From contig JAKBCS010000015.1 in the NCBI GenBank assembly GCA_021807595.1, forward strand, positions 1 to 55,085: a DNA stretch of 55,085 bases. Reading direction: 5' to 3'. The translations under genes were made by a program, and so were the position numbers. This DNA is from Planctomycetota bacterium (GTDB lineage Bacteria; Planctomycetota; Planctomycetia; Gemmatales; Gemmataceae). Position 1 is the stretch's first letter; each line of letters opens with the position of its first letter. This document shows, piece after piece, positions 1-7,480 of the stretch. The notes below the pieces were generated by a model. It ran no database searches and was not told the DNA's origin. It was given only the letters and a program-made list of their open reading frames with translations.

Positions 1-2
1 GT

Positions 3-224
3 GGCAACGAGTGGGAACCGCTTACGAACGGCTTGCCTCAAGAGAACTGCTTCGTCAACGTGTTGCGCGACGCCATGGCCGTCGATAAACTCGATTCGTG
101 CGGAGTCTATTTCGGCACCTCGGGTGGACAAGTATACGCCTCCACCGATTCGGGCGACAGTTGGACAGCGATTGTTCGCGATCTTCCCTATGTTTTGTCC
201 GTTGAGGCGCAAACTTTGCCGTAA
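3..224 (+). CDS. C-terminal end of a BNR/WD40-like repeat protein (5' truncated by window edge)
   Basis: The frame is open from base 3 to a TAA at 222-224; the start lies outside the window. The visible 73 residues contain a [12 protein letters not shown] stretch and then [20 protein letters not shown], which is the Asp-box (SxDxGxTW-like) pattern of BNR/sialidase-type beta-propeller blades. Proteins of this kind are usually annotated as exo-alpha-sialidase-like or YVTN/BNR-repeat proteins, often without proven enzymatic activity. It is followed on the same strand by a DoxX-like gene (93 bases downstream) and a MoaD-like gene. In my knowledge of bacterial genomes, a BNR protein next to a MoaD/ThiS protein is a recurring pairing, but that is not proof of a shared function. 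The family call is fairly safe; the substrate is unknown. Confidence 0.75.
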   Translation, partial: GNEWEPLTNGLPQENCFVNVLRDAMAVDKLDSCGVYFGTSGGQVYASTDSGDSWTAIVRDLPYVLSVEAQTLP

Positions 225-317
225 TGAGAACCCACCGCGGCGTGGGCATTAGCCGCGCCGCACTTTGACCGTCTCCCCATGCAGCTTTCGACCGATTGAG
301 ACTTGGAGGAAAGCCTT

Positions 318-722
318 ATGCCATCGGCAACGCAAACCACTTCGGTTTCGACATGGAACTTTTGGGCCGGCTGGATCATGAGTCTTGTATCGGGCCTGTT
401 GATGTTACTGGATGGGGCGATGAAACTGGTCAAGCCCCCACAAGTCATTGAGGCCACCACAAAACTAGGCTATCCGGAAAGCATCATTTCTGGTTTGGGG
501 ATCGTTCTAGGCGTTTGCACGCTAATCTATCTGATTCCACGCACTGCTTTTCTCGGCGCTATTCTTCTGACTGGCTACCTGGGCGGCGCGGTCGCCAGCC
601 ATGTGCGCTTGGAGGAAGGATTGTTTCCTACACTTTTCCCCGTGGTATTCGCTTCCGTGCTTTGGGGAGGGCTTGTCTTGCGCGACCCGCGTCTGCGCGC
701 CCTATTATCCCTGCGAAGTTAG
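318..722 (+). CDS. DoxX-like family membrane protein
   Basis: This 134-residue protein has four predicted membrane segments (roughly residues 10-32, 53-72, 77-97 and 103-124). It has the overall pattern of the DoxX-like family: an early Gly/Lys-rich loop after helix 1 and a [12 protein letters not shown] segment ahead of the last helix. Family members are small inner-membrane proteins of poorly defined, possibly redox-linked function. The ATG at 318 is chosen over an in-frame TTG at 303 because GGAGG (305-309) sits 8 bases upstream of it. The gene ends 16 bases before the MoaD-like gene, so the two are probably co-transcribed. Confidence 0.8.
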   Translation: MPSATQTTSVSTWNFWAGWIMSLVSGLLMLLDGAMKLVKPPQVIEATTKLGYPESIISGLGIVLGVCTLIYLIPRTAFLGAILLTGYLGGAVASHVRLEEGLFPTLFPVVFASVLWGGLVLRDPRLRALLSLRS

Positions 723-738
723 GTCGGAGCTATCCGCT

Positions 739-1035
739 ATGATCCGAGTCGTGCTGCCGTATCATTTACGCGAATTGGCGAGCGTCGGTGCCGAGGTGCA
801 TCTTGAGGTTGATCCACCCATCACCCAGCGCTCGCTGGTCGACGTTTTGGAGTCGCGTTATCCGGCCCTATGCGGCACGATTCGCGATCGACTCACCCAG
901 CAACGCCGACCGATGTTGCGCTTCTTCGCCTGTGCAGAGGATCTGTCCCACGAGTCGCCGGACGCTCTCCTGCCCGATGCCGTGATTTCCGGAGAGGAGC
1001 CGTACTTCATCGTCGCCGCCATCGCAGGGGGATAG
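739..1035 (+). CDS. MoaD/ThiS-family ubiquitin-like protein with C-terminal GG
   Basis: This 98-residue protein starts [14 protein letters not shown], continues with a [11 protein letters not shown] helix, and ends in FIVAAIAGG. The exposed terminal Gly-Gly is the hallmark of MoaD/ThiS sulfur carriers and of the archaeal and bacterial ubiquitin-like modifiers, in which it is adenylated by an E1/MoeB-like enzyme. It is longer than typical MoaD (about 80 residues). An upstream in-frame ATG at 601 lies inside the DoxX gene, so the start at 739 is preferred. No molybdopterin or thiamine biosynthesis gene is nearby; its neighbours are a DoxX protein and a BNR-repeat protein. The fold family is likely; the role as sulfur carrier or protein modifier is open. 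Confidence 0.8.
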   Translation: MIRVVLPYHLRELASVGAEVHLEVDPPITQRSLVDVLESRYPALCGTIRDRLTQQRRPMLRFFACAEDLSHESPDALLPDAVISGEEPYFIVAAIAGG

Positions 1036-1078
1036 CCCCGTTGAGTAATTTGTGGTGTCGGGATGGGATTTGTCCCCG

Positions 1079-1858
1079 CTACTCCCGTGGCATTTTCTGG
1101 TCGATGGCTTCGAGAACTTCGGAAGGCTGAAGGCGAGTCAAAAAACGATCCGGTCGAAAGAGCCAACGGACGACGCCTTGGGAATCCACCAGGATCGTAG
1201 TGGGTGCGGCCGTGTCGCCGCCGTCGGGCGCGGAATTGGGATGGAGGACATCCAACGTCTCCGAGAGCTTTTTGTCGTCGTCGTAGACGACAAGCAAATG
1301 CGGATATTCGGTCTGCGTGACCCTGGCATTGTCTCGATCTTCCACCGAGATTGCCACGATTTGAACTTTTCTCTTCTCAAACTCTTGCCACTGATCTTCG
1401 AGCTGACCCAGCTCGGTCATGCAGACCCCTCACCACCGACCGCGAAAGAATACCAGAACGTGTCTCCGATCGCCCTTAAGCTCCGAATTCGTGAAAGCTG
1501 AGCCATCCGACCGATTACCTTGGAAGGCGGGGATCGACTTCCCGACCCGAACAGGCCCTTTATATTCCGGCAGTTTGATGATTACCGCCAGGCCATACCA
1601 CTGAATTGCAGCAAACAGGGCAACGAACACAAGGGCGGCCCATCTCGAAACGGTTCGACGGCGAACGACGGCCGCGAGGAGGCAGAGAACGGCCAGCGTG
1701 GCGAGAGCGGGACTGTACCAAGGTACCGCCAAGTGTTTTAGCGCAAACTCGACCGCGAAGAGCGTCGGTCCCAGCAGGCAAAGAAAGACGCCTGCCCAGA
1801 AAAAAGCTCGACCGGATCGGCGCGGATCAGGGTTCGAGGCGTTCGCCGGCTCGGCCAT
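1079..1858 (-). CDS. Membrane-anchored thioredoxin/AhpC-TSA-fold protein, probable selenoprotein (in-frame UGA at U-x-x-C)
   Basis: Reading down the minus strand from the ATG at 1858 (GGAGG about 9 bases upstream), the frame is open for 142 codons, meets TGA at 1432-1430, and continues in the same frame for 116 more codons to the stop at 1079. The protein has two or three membrane segments (about residues 16-36, 46-62 and 71-91), then a thioredoxin-like domain. That domain shows HVLVFFRGRW, the UGA, then GVCMTELGQLEDQW, and later the cis-Pro region DTAAPTTILVDSQG. AhpC/TSA-like relatives read LVFFRGxWCPxC at this place, so UGA replaces exactly the first active-site Cys (residue 143; second Cys 146). 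Conserved sequence on both sides and an SECIS-like hairpin support selenocysteine rather than decay. Selenocysteine machinery is not in the window. The gene is convergent with the MoaD-like gene. Confidence 0.75.
1399..1415 (-). promoter_or_regulatory. Putative bacterial SECIS element
   Basis: A perfect 7-bp hairpin lies just downstream of the in-frame UGA. Read on the minus strand it has arms CGAGCTG and CAGCTCG around a GGT triloop. The first loop base is 22 bases after the UGA, and the loop begins with G. This fits the accepted bacterial SECIS layout: a short stem 3' of UGA, with a G among the first loop bases and about 16-37 bases between UGA and loop. The hairpin also encodes the conserved ELGQLE residues, so some of the pairing could be coincidental. 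Confidence 0.6.
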
Positions 1859-2136
1859 GTGGTATCCCCTCCACTACCCACTCAAAGAAAGGTAGATGAA
1901 GAATCGTACACGATGCCTAGTAATCTACGACCTGTCATCCACATATCACCGTAAACTTCATTTATATTGGCCGGTATTCTCCGCACCACCGCTAATCGTC
2001 GCTCGCTCGGCATCTATTCTCTGCCTTCGCTCACCTTACATTCGTGGCTCGGCGGCATTTTCAGAGGCACAATTGATTTGCGACGGAGTTCCTTCCGCTT
2101 TATCCTTGGCATCGCCGACATACCGGGAGTAGAGAA

Positions 2137-3003
2137 ATGGGGCAGCGACGAAGGATTGATGGTTTGCGCATCATCATCACCGGGGCATCACAAGGTATTG
2201 GTAAGGCGTTGGCCGAGGCGGCGGCACGGCGCGGGGCGCGTGTGTTGGCGGCTGCCCGCTCCGAAGAGTTGCTGGACGACTTGGCCGCGGAGGTGCGCGC
2301 TGGAGGAGGACTGATCGAGACCGTTTGTGCCGACATCACCGAGCGGGCAGACCGCGAGGCGATGGCGGGAGCGGCTCTGCGTCACTACGGCGGCGTCGAT
2401 GTACTCGTGAACAATGCTGGCATCGGCGCGACGGGGCATTTTGCGGAAGCCAGCCCCGAACGGCTCCGCAAGATCATGGAAGTCAATCTGTTCGCTTTAG
2501 CCGAGACGACACGGCAGTTTTTGCCCTTGCTTCGTCTGGGCACGACGCCGGCCATTTTGAACATCTCCTCGATTGCCGGCAAGCGAGGCATCCCGGCCCG
2601 CAGCGATTATTCGGCCAGCAAATTCGCCGTCCAAGGTTTCAGTGAGGCGTTGCGGGCTGAATTGGCTAAAGACGGAATCGACGTTTTAGTTGTGTGCCCG
2701 GGTCTGACACAGACGAATTTCTCTCACAACATGCTGGAGCAAAAAGCCGCGTTGCAGCTCGATCATCTGCGCGGCATGACGGCGGAAGCGGTGGCCGAGT
2801 GTTGTTTGCGATCCCTCCAACGCGGACGGAATGAAGTCTCTCTCTCGCTCGGTGGACGACTGATCGTTCTGGTCAATCGCTTTTTCCCTCGCTTGGCCGA
2901 TCGGATTGCCAAACGCAAGGTTTACAATCTGTTCCGCGAGGAAATCGCCGCAGGGGGACCACGGCTGCCGACGCCTACCTCGGTTGTAAGCGGCAAACGG
3001 TAG
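2137..3003 (+). CDS. Short-chain dehydrogenase/reductase (SDR)
   Basis: This 288-residue classical SDR has the dinucleotide-binding TGASQGIG near residue 16, the structural NNAG near residue 91, a catalytic Ser in ILNISSIAGKRG, and the YSASK Tyr/Lys pair near residue 155, followed by VVCPGLTQTNF. These make it a competent NAD(P)H-dependent oxidoreductase. The substrate cannot be read from sequence; the tail after residue 210 is typical of the broad DltE/YqjQ-like SDR group. The start at 2137 has GGGAG upstream. It sits alone, 121 bases before proS on the same strand. Confidence 0.88.
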   Translation: MGQRRRIDGLRIIITGASQGIGKALAEAAARRGARVLAAARSEELLDDLAAEVRAGGGLIETVCADITERADREAMAGAALRHYGGVDVLVNNAGIGATGHFAEASPERLRKIMEVNLFALAETTRQFLPLLRLGTTPAILNISSIAGKRGIPARSDYSASKFAVQGFSEALRAELAKDGIDVLVVCPGLTQTNFSHNMLEQKAALQLDHLRGMTAEAVAECCLRSLQRGRNEVSLSLGGRLIVLVNRFFPRLADRIAKRKVYNLFREEIAAGGPRLPTPTSVVSGKR

Positions 3004-3060
3004 CCAGCGGGCGACTTGCCTTCTTCCCGTTGCCTTTCGCTTCCCTCGTGCGCGCCTCCG

Positions 3061-3118
3061 TTGGTTTTCCTGTGTCCGTTTTCTATAATCGCTCCAAACA
3101 TGAACCGCGGACACAGGA
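3061..3118 (+). promoter_or_regulatory. Putative proS promoter with flanking inverted repeat
   Basis: TTGGTT (3061-3066) and TATAAT (3084-3089) are separated by 17 bases, giving a plausible sigma-70 promoter 36 bases upstream of the proS ATG. An 11-bp perfect inverted repeat brackets the -10: TCCTGTGTCCG at 3068-3078 and CGGACACAGGA at 3108-3118. The right arm includes part of the proS Shine-Dalgarno. Whether it is an operator or chance is not known. Confidence 0.5.
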
Positions 3119-3124
3119 GCCGAC

Positions 3125-4639
3125 ATGGCAGCCGAGAAAATTACCAGCAGAGCCAAGGATTATTCGCAGTGGTATCTCGATATCGTCAACCGCGCTGGAC
3201 TCGCCGAGAACTCCGACGTGCGCGGCTGCATGGTCATCAAGCCGCACGGCTACGCCATCTGGGAAAAGATTCAGCGCTCACTCGACCGGCTGTTCAAGGA
3301 CACCGGACACGTTAACGCTTATTTCCCTCTGTTTATTCCTAAATCTTTCCTTGCTCGCGAAGAGCAGATGGCCGAGGGATTCGCCAAAGAGTGCGCCGTC
3401 ATCACCCACCATCGGCTGAAAGCCATTCCCGGCGGAGGCGTCGAGGTTGACCCCGAGTCGAAGCTCGAAGAGCCGTTGATCGTTCGCCCCACTTCCGAAA
3501 CGATCATCTGGAACAGCTATCGCAACTGGGTGCAGAGTTACCGCGATCTACCGCTGCTTATCAATCAGTGGGCCAACGTAGTCCGTTGGGAGATGCGCAC
3601 GCGCCTCTTTCTGCGCACTGCCGAGTTTCTTTGGCAAGAAGGCCACACCGCGCACGCCACCCAGCAGGAGGCCGAAGAGGAGACGCGACGGATGGTCGAA
3701 GTGTATCGGACCTTCGCGGAAGATTGGATGGCGATGCCGGTACTGGTCGGTCCCAAGAGCGAGGGGCAAAAGTTTCCCGGCGCGATCTATACGCTCTGCA
3801 TCGAGGCGATGATGCAGGACAAAAAAGCTCTGCAAGCGGGTACGAGCCATTTCCTCGGTCAAAACTTCGCCAAGGCGTTCGACGTGAAGTTTCAGGATCG
3901 AGACGGCAAGGTCGAATACGCTTGGGCCACCAGTTGGGGCGTCTCGACTCGCCTCATCGGCGGACTGATTATGACCCATAGCGACGATCAAGGTTTGGTG
4001 CTGCCTCCCCGGCTGGCTCCGATTCACGCCGTCATCGTGCCGATCTACAAAACGGCGGAGGAGAAATCGGCCGTACTCGAAGCGGCGAACAAACTGGCGC
4101 AGAGCATCCGCGATCTTCCGCTGCGCGAATGGCTAACCTACGAGCCGGTTTCGGTTAAAGTCGATGACCGCGACCAGTATCAACCGGGATTCAAGTTCAA
4201 CGAGTGGGAGTTAAAGGGCGTGCCGGTGCGCGTCGAACTGGGACCAAAAGACCTCGCCAAAGGCTCTTGTGTTTTGGCCCGCCGCGATCTACCCGGCAAG
4301 GAAGCGAAAGAGATGGGAGTGCCGTTGGCGAACGCAGCAACGCGGATCGGGGAAATGCTTAAGGCGATGCAGACGGCATTGTTCGATCGCGCTCGCGACT
4401 TCCGCGACCAGAACATCCATGAGGTCGATTCCTACGACGATTTCAAAATGCGAATCGAACAGTCCGGCGGCTTCTTCCTCGCCCATTGGGACGGCACGCG
4501 CGAAACCGAGGACCGTATTGCCGCCGAGACGAAGGCAACCATCCGCTGCATTCCCTTCGATCGCAAGCAGGAAACCGGCAAGTGCATGGTAACAGGTCAA
4601 CCCTCCGAGGGCCGTGTTGTCTTCGCCAAGGCGTATTGA
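3125..4639 (+). CDS. proS: Prolyl-tRNA synthetase (archaeal/eukaryote-like, no editing insertion)
   Basis: This 504-residue class II aminoacyl-tRNA synthetase charges tRNA-Pro with proline. Visible features are a [11 protein letters not shown] segment near residue 122, motif 2 with [20 protein letters not shown] (about 151-170), and motif 3 near [12 protein letters not shown] (272). The anticodon-binding domain follows the [17 protein letters not shown] hinge. Its length and the absence of the large insertion between motifs 2 and 3 place it in the short archaeal/eukaryote-like ProS type. A zinc-domain-like C terminus follows, ending VVFAKAY. The ATG at 3125 is preceded by AGGAG with 6-base spacing. 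Confidence 0.96.
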   Translation: MAAEKITSRAKDYSQWYLDIVNRAGLAENSDVRGCMVIKPHGYAIWEKIQRSLDRLFKDTGHVNAYFPLFIPKSFLAREEQMAEGFAKECAVITHHRLKAIPGGGVEVDPESKLEEPLIVRPTSETIIWNSYRNWVQSYRDLPLLINQWANVVRWEMRTRLFLRTAEFLWQEGHTAHATQQEAEEETRRMVEVYRTFAEDWMAMPVLVGPKSEGQKFPGAIYTLCIEAMMQDKKALQAGTSHFLGQNFAKAFDVKFQDRDGKVEYAWATSWGVSTRLIGGLIMTHSDDQGLVLPPRLAPIHAVIVPIYKTAEEKSAVLEAANKLAQSIRDLPLREWLTYEPVSVKVDDRDQYQPGFKFNEWELKGVPVRVELGPKDLAKGSCVLARRDLPGKEAKEMGVPLANAATRIGEMLKAMQTALFDRARDFRDQNIHEVDSYDDFKMRIEQSGGFFLAHWDGTRETEDRIAAETKATIRCIPFDRKQETGKCMVTGQPSEGRVVFAKAY

Positions 4640-4691
4640 TTGAAATGCCGCGAGGAAGGAAGGTCGAATGCTCTGACGACTCAGCGACCGT

Positions 4692-4718
4692 CTCTTCGCT
4701 GTACTCAGGGGAGAGGGG
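4692..4718. repeat. REP-like palindrome (GTACTCA-loop family), copy 1
   Basis: This imperfect hairpin has the loop GTACTCA (4701-4707) and arms CTCTTCGC and GGGGAGAG. The same loop with CCCTCTC/GAGAGGG-type arms recurs at 12485, 14584 and, with a variant loop, 34192. It overlaps the end of the acetyltransferase gene on the minus strand: the loop supplies its TGA stop and the arm encodes its last residues. Confidence 0.6.
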
Positions 4719-5271
4719 CTTCTCGGATCGTTTCTGACTCTCCTTCAGAATCGGCGCGGCGAAGACGATAAAGAACATGGGGTAAGTCTTTGTAGATTAC
4801 CTCGCCTTCCCGCCGGAAGCCCGCTTTTTGCATGACGCGCTCCGAGGCTCGGTTGGTCGTCAGAGTGAAACAAACGATGTCCGGTAGATTGAGTACGGTG
4901 AAGGCGACACGAATGCTCTCGCGCGCCAATTCCACCGCCAGGCCGCGACCCCAGAACTCGGGGAGAAAGCTGTAGCCCACTTCGATCTCCTCGCGCCCTC
5001 CGATCTCGACGCGATGCAGTCCGCCGCGTCCCGCGAAGATTCCCGTCTCTCGTTCGCGCGCCAACCACAATCCGTATCCATAAATGCGCCAATGTTCGAG
5101 GTGATTGTTCAGCCAGGCCCGCGTTACCTCCGGCGATCGCAACCCCCCGAGCGTGGCCATGACGCGCGGGTCGAGGTGCATGCGCGTCAAATCGTCGAGA
5201 TCGTTCGCGGACATGCGGTACAGGGTTAATCGAGGGGTATGTCGTTCGTCTAGAGCAACCATTCGTCGCAT
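4705..5271 (-). CDS. GNAT-family N-acetyltransferase (RimJ/RimL-like)
   Basis: This 188-residue protein matches the RimJ/RimL-type GNAT fold. It begins with TPRLTLYRMSANDLDDL, has a central WGRGLAVELARESIRVAF that serves as the acetyl-CoA pyrophosphate loop and following helix, and then NRASERVMQKAGFRREGE. Such enzymes acetylate small molecules or protein N termini; the target is unknown here. The last residues (EAPLP) and the stop codon are encoded by a REP-like element, so the C terminus has probably been altered by it. An alternative start is the ATG three codons downstream (5262). It is convergent with proS. Confidence 0.82.
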   Translation of the reverse strand: MRRMVALDERHTPRLTLYRMSANDLDDLTRMHLDPRVMATLGGLRSPEVTRAWLNNHLEHWRIYGYGLWLARERETGIFAGRGGLHRVEIGGREEIEVGYSFLPEFWGRGLAVELARESIRVAFTVLNLPDIVCFTLTTNRASERVMQKAGFRREGEVIYKDLPHVLYRLRRADSEGESETIREAPLP

Positions 5272-5353
5272 CCAATCGAGTCGTGAGATTGGCGACCGTG
5301 GGGTACTTCCAAATCGAAAGTAGCCTCCGCCACCCGTCCGTATCGTCTCTTCG

Positions 5354-6574
5354 TCATGGAGGGTCGATTGAGCGATAGAAATCGCATGTCTGACGGGCGA
5401 TGCTGGGCCAACCGAAATGGCTTTCGACGCGCGTGCGAGAACGATGGCCCATCTCGCGGCGGAGCGGCGAATCGTCGAGAAGGCGATTGACGGCGGCGGC
5501 GAGATCGAGCGCGAAGCGGATCGGATCGCGCGGCTCGAAATCAGATTCGCCGCGCGCTTCGATGGGAACGAGCAAGCCGGTCTCCTCAGGGATCACTACC
5601 TCGCGGATACCGCCCACCGCCGAAGCGACGACTGGTGTGCCGCAAGCCATCGCCTCCAAATTGATGATGCCGAACGGCTCGTACACCGATGGGCAGACGA
5701 AGACGGCGGCTTGCGAATATAGCGGGATGATCTCTGTCTTGGGCAACATGCGCGCGATCCAGATAATCGGGTTCGAGGTGCGCCGCCGGGCTTGTTCGAC
5801 CGCCTCGGTCATCTCCCGGCCAATCTCTTCGGTATCGGGAGCGCCGGCGCAGAGAACCACTTGCGTGCCTGCAAGAAGATGCGGAATGGCATGGACGAGA
5901 TGCACGATGCCCTTTTGGCGCGTGATCCGTCCGACGAAGAGAACGAACGGCTTGTCGGCATCAATGCCGTGGCTCGCCAAAACGGAGCGATCCGGCGTCG
6001 GTTGATACTGGTCGAGATCGATGCCGTTGTGAATGACGCGAACGCGTTCGGGCCGCACGCCATAGAGCGACTGCACATCGGCATGCATCGCCTCGGAGAC
6101 GGCAATGATCCCGTCGGCATTTTGATAGGCGGTGCGCTCGATCCAGGTACTGGCATGATAGGCCGTGCCTAGCTGTTCAATTTTCCAGGGCCGATGCGGT
6201 TCCAACGAATGCGTAGTCAGCACGAGCGGCGCGCCGGTTAACTGCCTAGCCAGGCAACCGGCGAGATGGGTGTACCACGTATGGCAATGGATCACGTCCA
6301 CGTCGCGCAAACTCCCTGCCATGAGGAGATCGCGCGCCAGGGTATCCATGAACTTTTCGTGGCGCGGTTCTTGAGACGGCAGGCAGAAATCGGGCCGCAC
6401 ACCGCGCACCGTCAGATTGCCTTGGCGAAGCGTTTGCTCACCGAACGCGAGGACGTTGATGGTGTGTGCGCCATTATCCAGGCGCGTCAGCTCGCGGGCG
6501 AGATATTCGACGTGGACGCCGGCACCGCCGTAGATGTGCGGCGGATATTCGTTGGTGAGAATGGCGATGCGCAT
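5354..6574 (-). CDS. glgM: GT4-family glycogen synthase / alpha-maltose-1-phosphate synthase (GlgM type)
   Basis: This 406-residue GT-B glycosyltransferase has the N-terminal acceptor domain TNEYPPHIYGGAGVHVEYLA, a central LFVGRITRQKGIVHLV hinge, and the donor-site segment VYEPFGIINLEAMACGTPVV with the EX7E pair. The sequence resembles the actinobacterial-type glycogen synthase family. Its characterised mycobacterial member, GlgM, makes maltose-1-phosphate from ADP-glucose and glucose-1-phosphate. That role is supported here by a GlgE-maltokinase-GlgB operon at 45-50.7 kb. It is transcribed alone, well apart from that operon. A plain ADP-glucose glycogen synthase remains possible. Confidence 0.85.
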   Translation of the reverse strand: MRIAILTNEYPPHIYGGAGVHVEYLARELTRLDNGAHTINVLAFGEQTLRQGNLTVRGVRPDFCLPSQEPRHEKFMDTLARDLLMAGSLRDVDVIHCHTWYTHLAGCLARQLTGAPLVLTTHSLEPHRPWKIEQLGTAYHASTWIERTAYQNADGIIAVSEAMHADVQSLYGVRPERVRVIHNGIDLDQYQPTPDRSVLASHGIDADKPFVLFVGRITRQKGIVHLVHAIPHLLAGTQVVLCAGAPDTEEIGREMTEAVEQARRRTSNPIIWIARMLPKTEIIPLYSQAAVFVCPSVYEPFGIINLEAMACGTPVVASAVGGIREVVIPEETGLLVPIEARGESDFEPRDPIRFALDLAAAVNRLLDDSPLRREMGHRSRTRVESHFGWPSIARQTCDFYRSIDPP

Positions 6575-6708
6575 GCGATCCGCTCTCTTTCTGGACGCTG
6601 TTAGATTATCACGGAGCTCTCACATTCGCCATTCACTTCGCGCCGCTTGGACCCGATGTCGCGCTTCTTACGCGCGGTCTGTCCCGATTGTATCGACTGG
6701 CGGATCGC

Positions 6709-6912
6709 TTATTTCGCTACGTCGAGAATCAGTTGCCGGGCGAGTTTGTACGCCGCTTTCAGGCTGGTGACGCGCACCTCCATTTGTCCTTCATTGAAAT
6801 TCTTACCCAACTCCGATTTCGGCAGACCGGCGATTTCCATCGTCAAAGGAAGTAGACGCAAAAACTCTGTGACCTTTTGTTGTTGACGATCGACCGAGAC
6901 TTCGCTGCTCAT
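6709..6912 (-). CDS. Small conserved-looking protein of unknown function
   Basis: This 67-residue protein starts MSSEVSVDRQQQKVTEFLRLLP. It is charged and mostly helical, with no membrane segment and no recognisable motif. The ATG at 6912 is chosen because GAGGAA lies 6-7 bases upstream; the frame extends further to 6993 but without a ribosome site. It stands between glgM and a small plus-strand gene. I do not recognise it. Confidence 0.65.
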   Translation of the reverse strand: MSSEVSVDRQQQKVTEFLRLLPLTMEIAGLPKSELGKNFNEGQMEVRVTSLKAAYKLARQLILDVAK

Positions 6913-7069
6913 GATTCGTTCCTCGTGAGATCGGCCAGGAAAAAGAATGTGCCGAAGCATAAGGACAAGATAATCCGACGACGAGTCGTCCACAAGCCCC
7001 CACTCTCACCTGGCGTCGATAGACTGGCGTAGGTTTTTCAGGTCGCGCTCGCCTTGTGACGGCTAGACA

Positions 7070-7078
7070 TGGTATACT
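7070..7078 (+). promoter_or_regulatory. Extended -10 promoter-like element
   Basis: TGGTATACT (7070-7078) is a good extended -10 (TGn followed by a TATAAT-like hexamer) 40 bases before the ATG at 7119. No convincing -35 is visible at the right distance. It supports plus-strand transcription of the small gene that follows. Confidence 0.35.
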
Positions 7079-7118
7079 GCGTAAAAGTATGGATGACACT
7101 GTCGAGAGGTGAACCGCC

Positions 7119-7415
7119 ATGTTCGACGAAATACCCGCCCTCGCGCCCTCCCGTGCTTCGACGCCGACCGCGGAACCGTCGTTGGGTGAATCCGCCTTAC
7201 CCGCTCCCACGAGCGAACGGGTCGAGATCACCGATCGCATTTTCGCCGAAACCGAGCCGAGGCACCCTCTCGCCGAGTTGTTCGTTGTGCCCGCCGTCGT
7301 GGGTTTGTTGCGCGATGTCGTCGCCGATTCTTTCGATGCGTCCGAGGAGGACGCCGAGAAAAAACAACATAAAGAGTCCAACGCAACAGGCTCCCGTTGC
7401 CGCGACGGACATTGA
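7119..7415 (+). CDS. Small hypothetical protein
   Basis: This 98-residue protein has a Pro/Ser/Ala-rich N terminus (about residues 8-33), a compact central part containing HPLAELFVVPAVVGLLRDVV, and an acidic then basic tail. GAGAGGTGA lies about 10 bases before the ATG and a -10-like element stands at 7073. Codon choice in the first 85 codons resembles neighbouring genes. A minus-strand frame over the same bases (7197-7412) has one hydrophobic helix but a poorer start. It ends 65 bases before the GT39 gene. Function is unknown. Confidence 0.5.
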   Translation: MFDEIPALAPSRASTPTAEPSLGESALPAPTSERVEITDRIFAETEPRHPLAELFVVPAVVGLLRDVVADSFDASEEDAEKKQHKESNATGSRCRDGH

Positions 7416-7480
7416 CGGTTTTCGCCGTCTGTGGCATCATCTTGCCGAGGTAGTGAACTCCTTCGGCGAGGGGGCGGATC

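Noticed and set aside
1079-1858. Frameshift or split into two genes for the thioredoxin-fold protein
   Set aside because: Both halves are in the same frame with nothing but one TGA between, and the hairpin is well placed. A two-gene reading would remove the active site.
7197-7412. A minus-strand frame with one membrane helix opposite the small gene at 7119
   Set aside because: The plus-strand frame has a better ribosome site, a -10 element and neighbour-like codons, so it is preferred, although only moderately.
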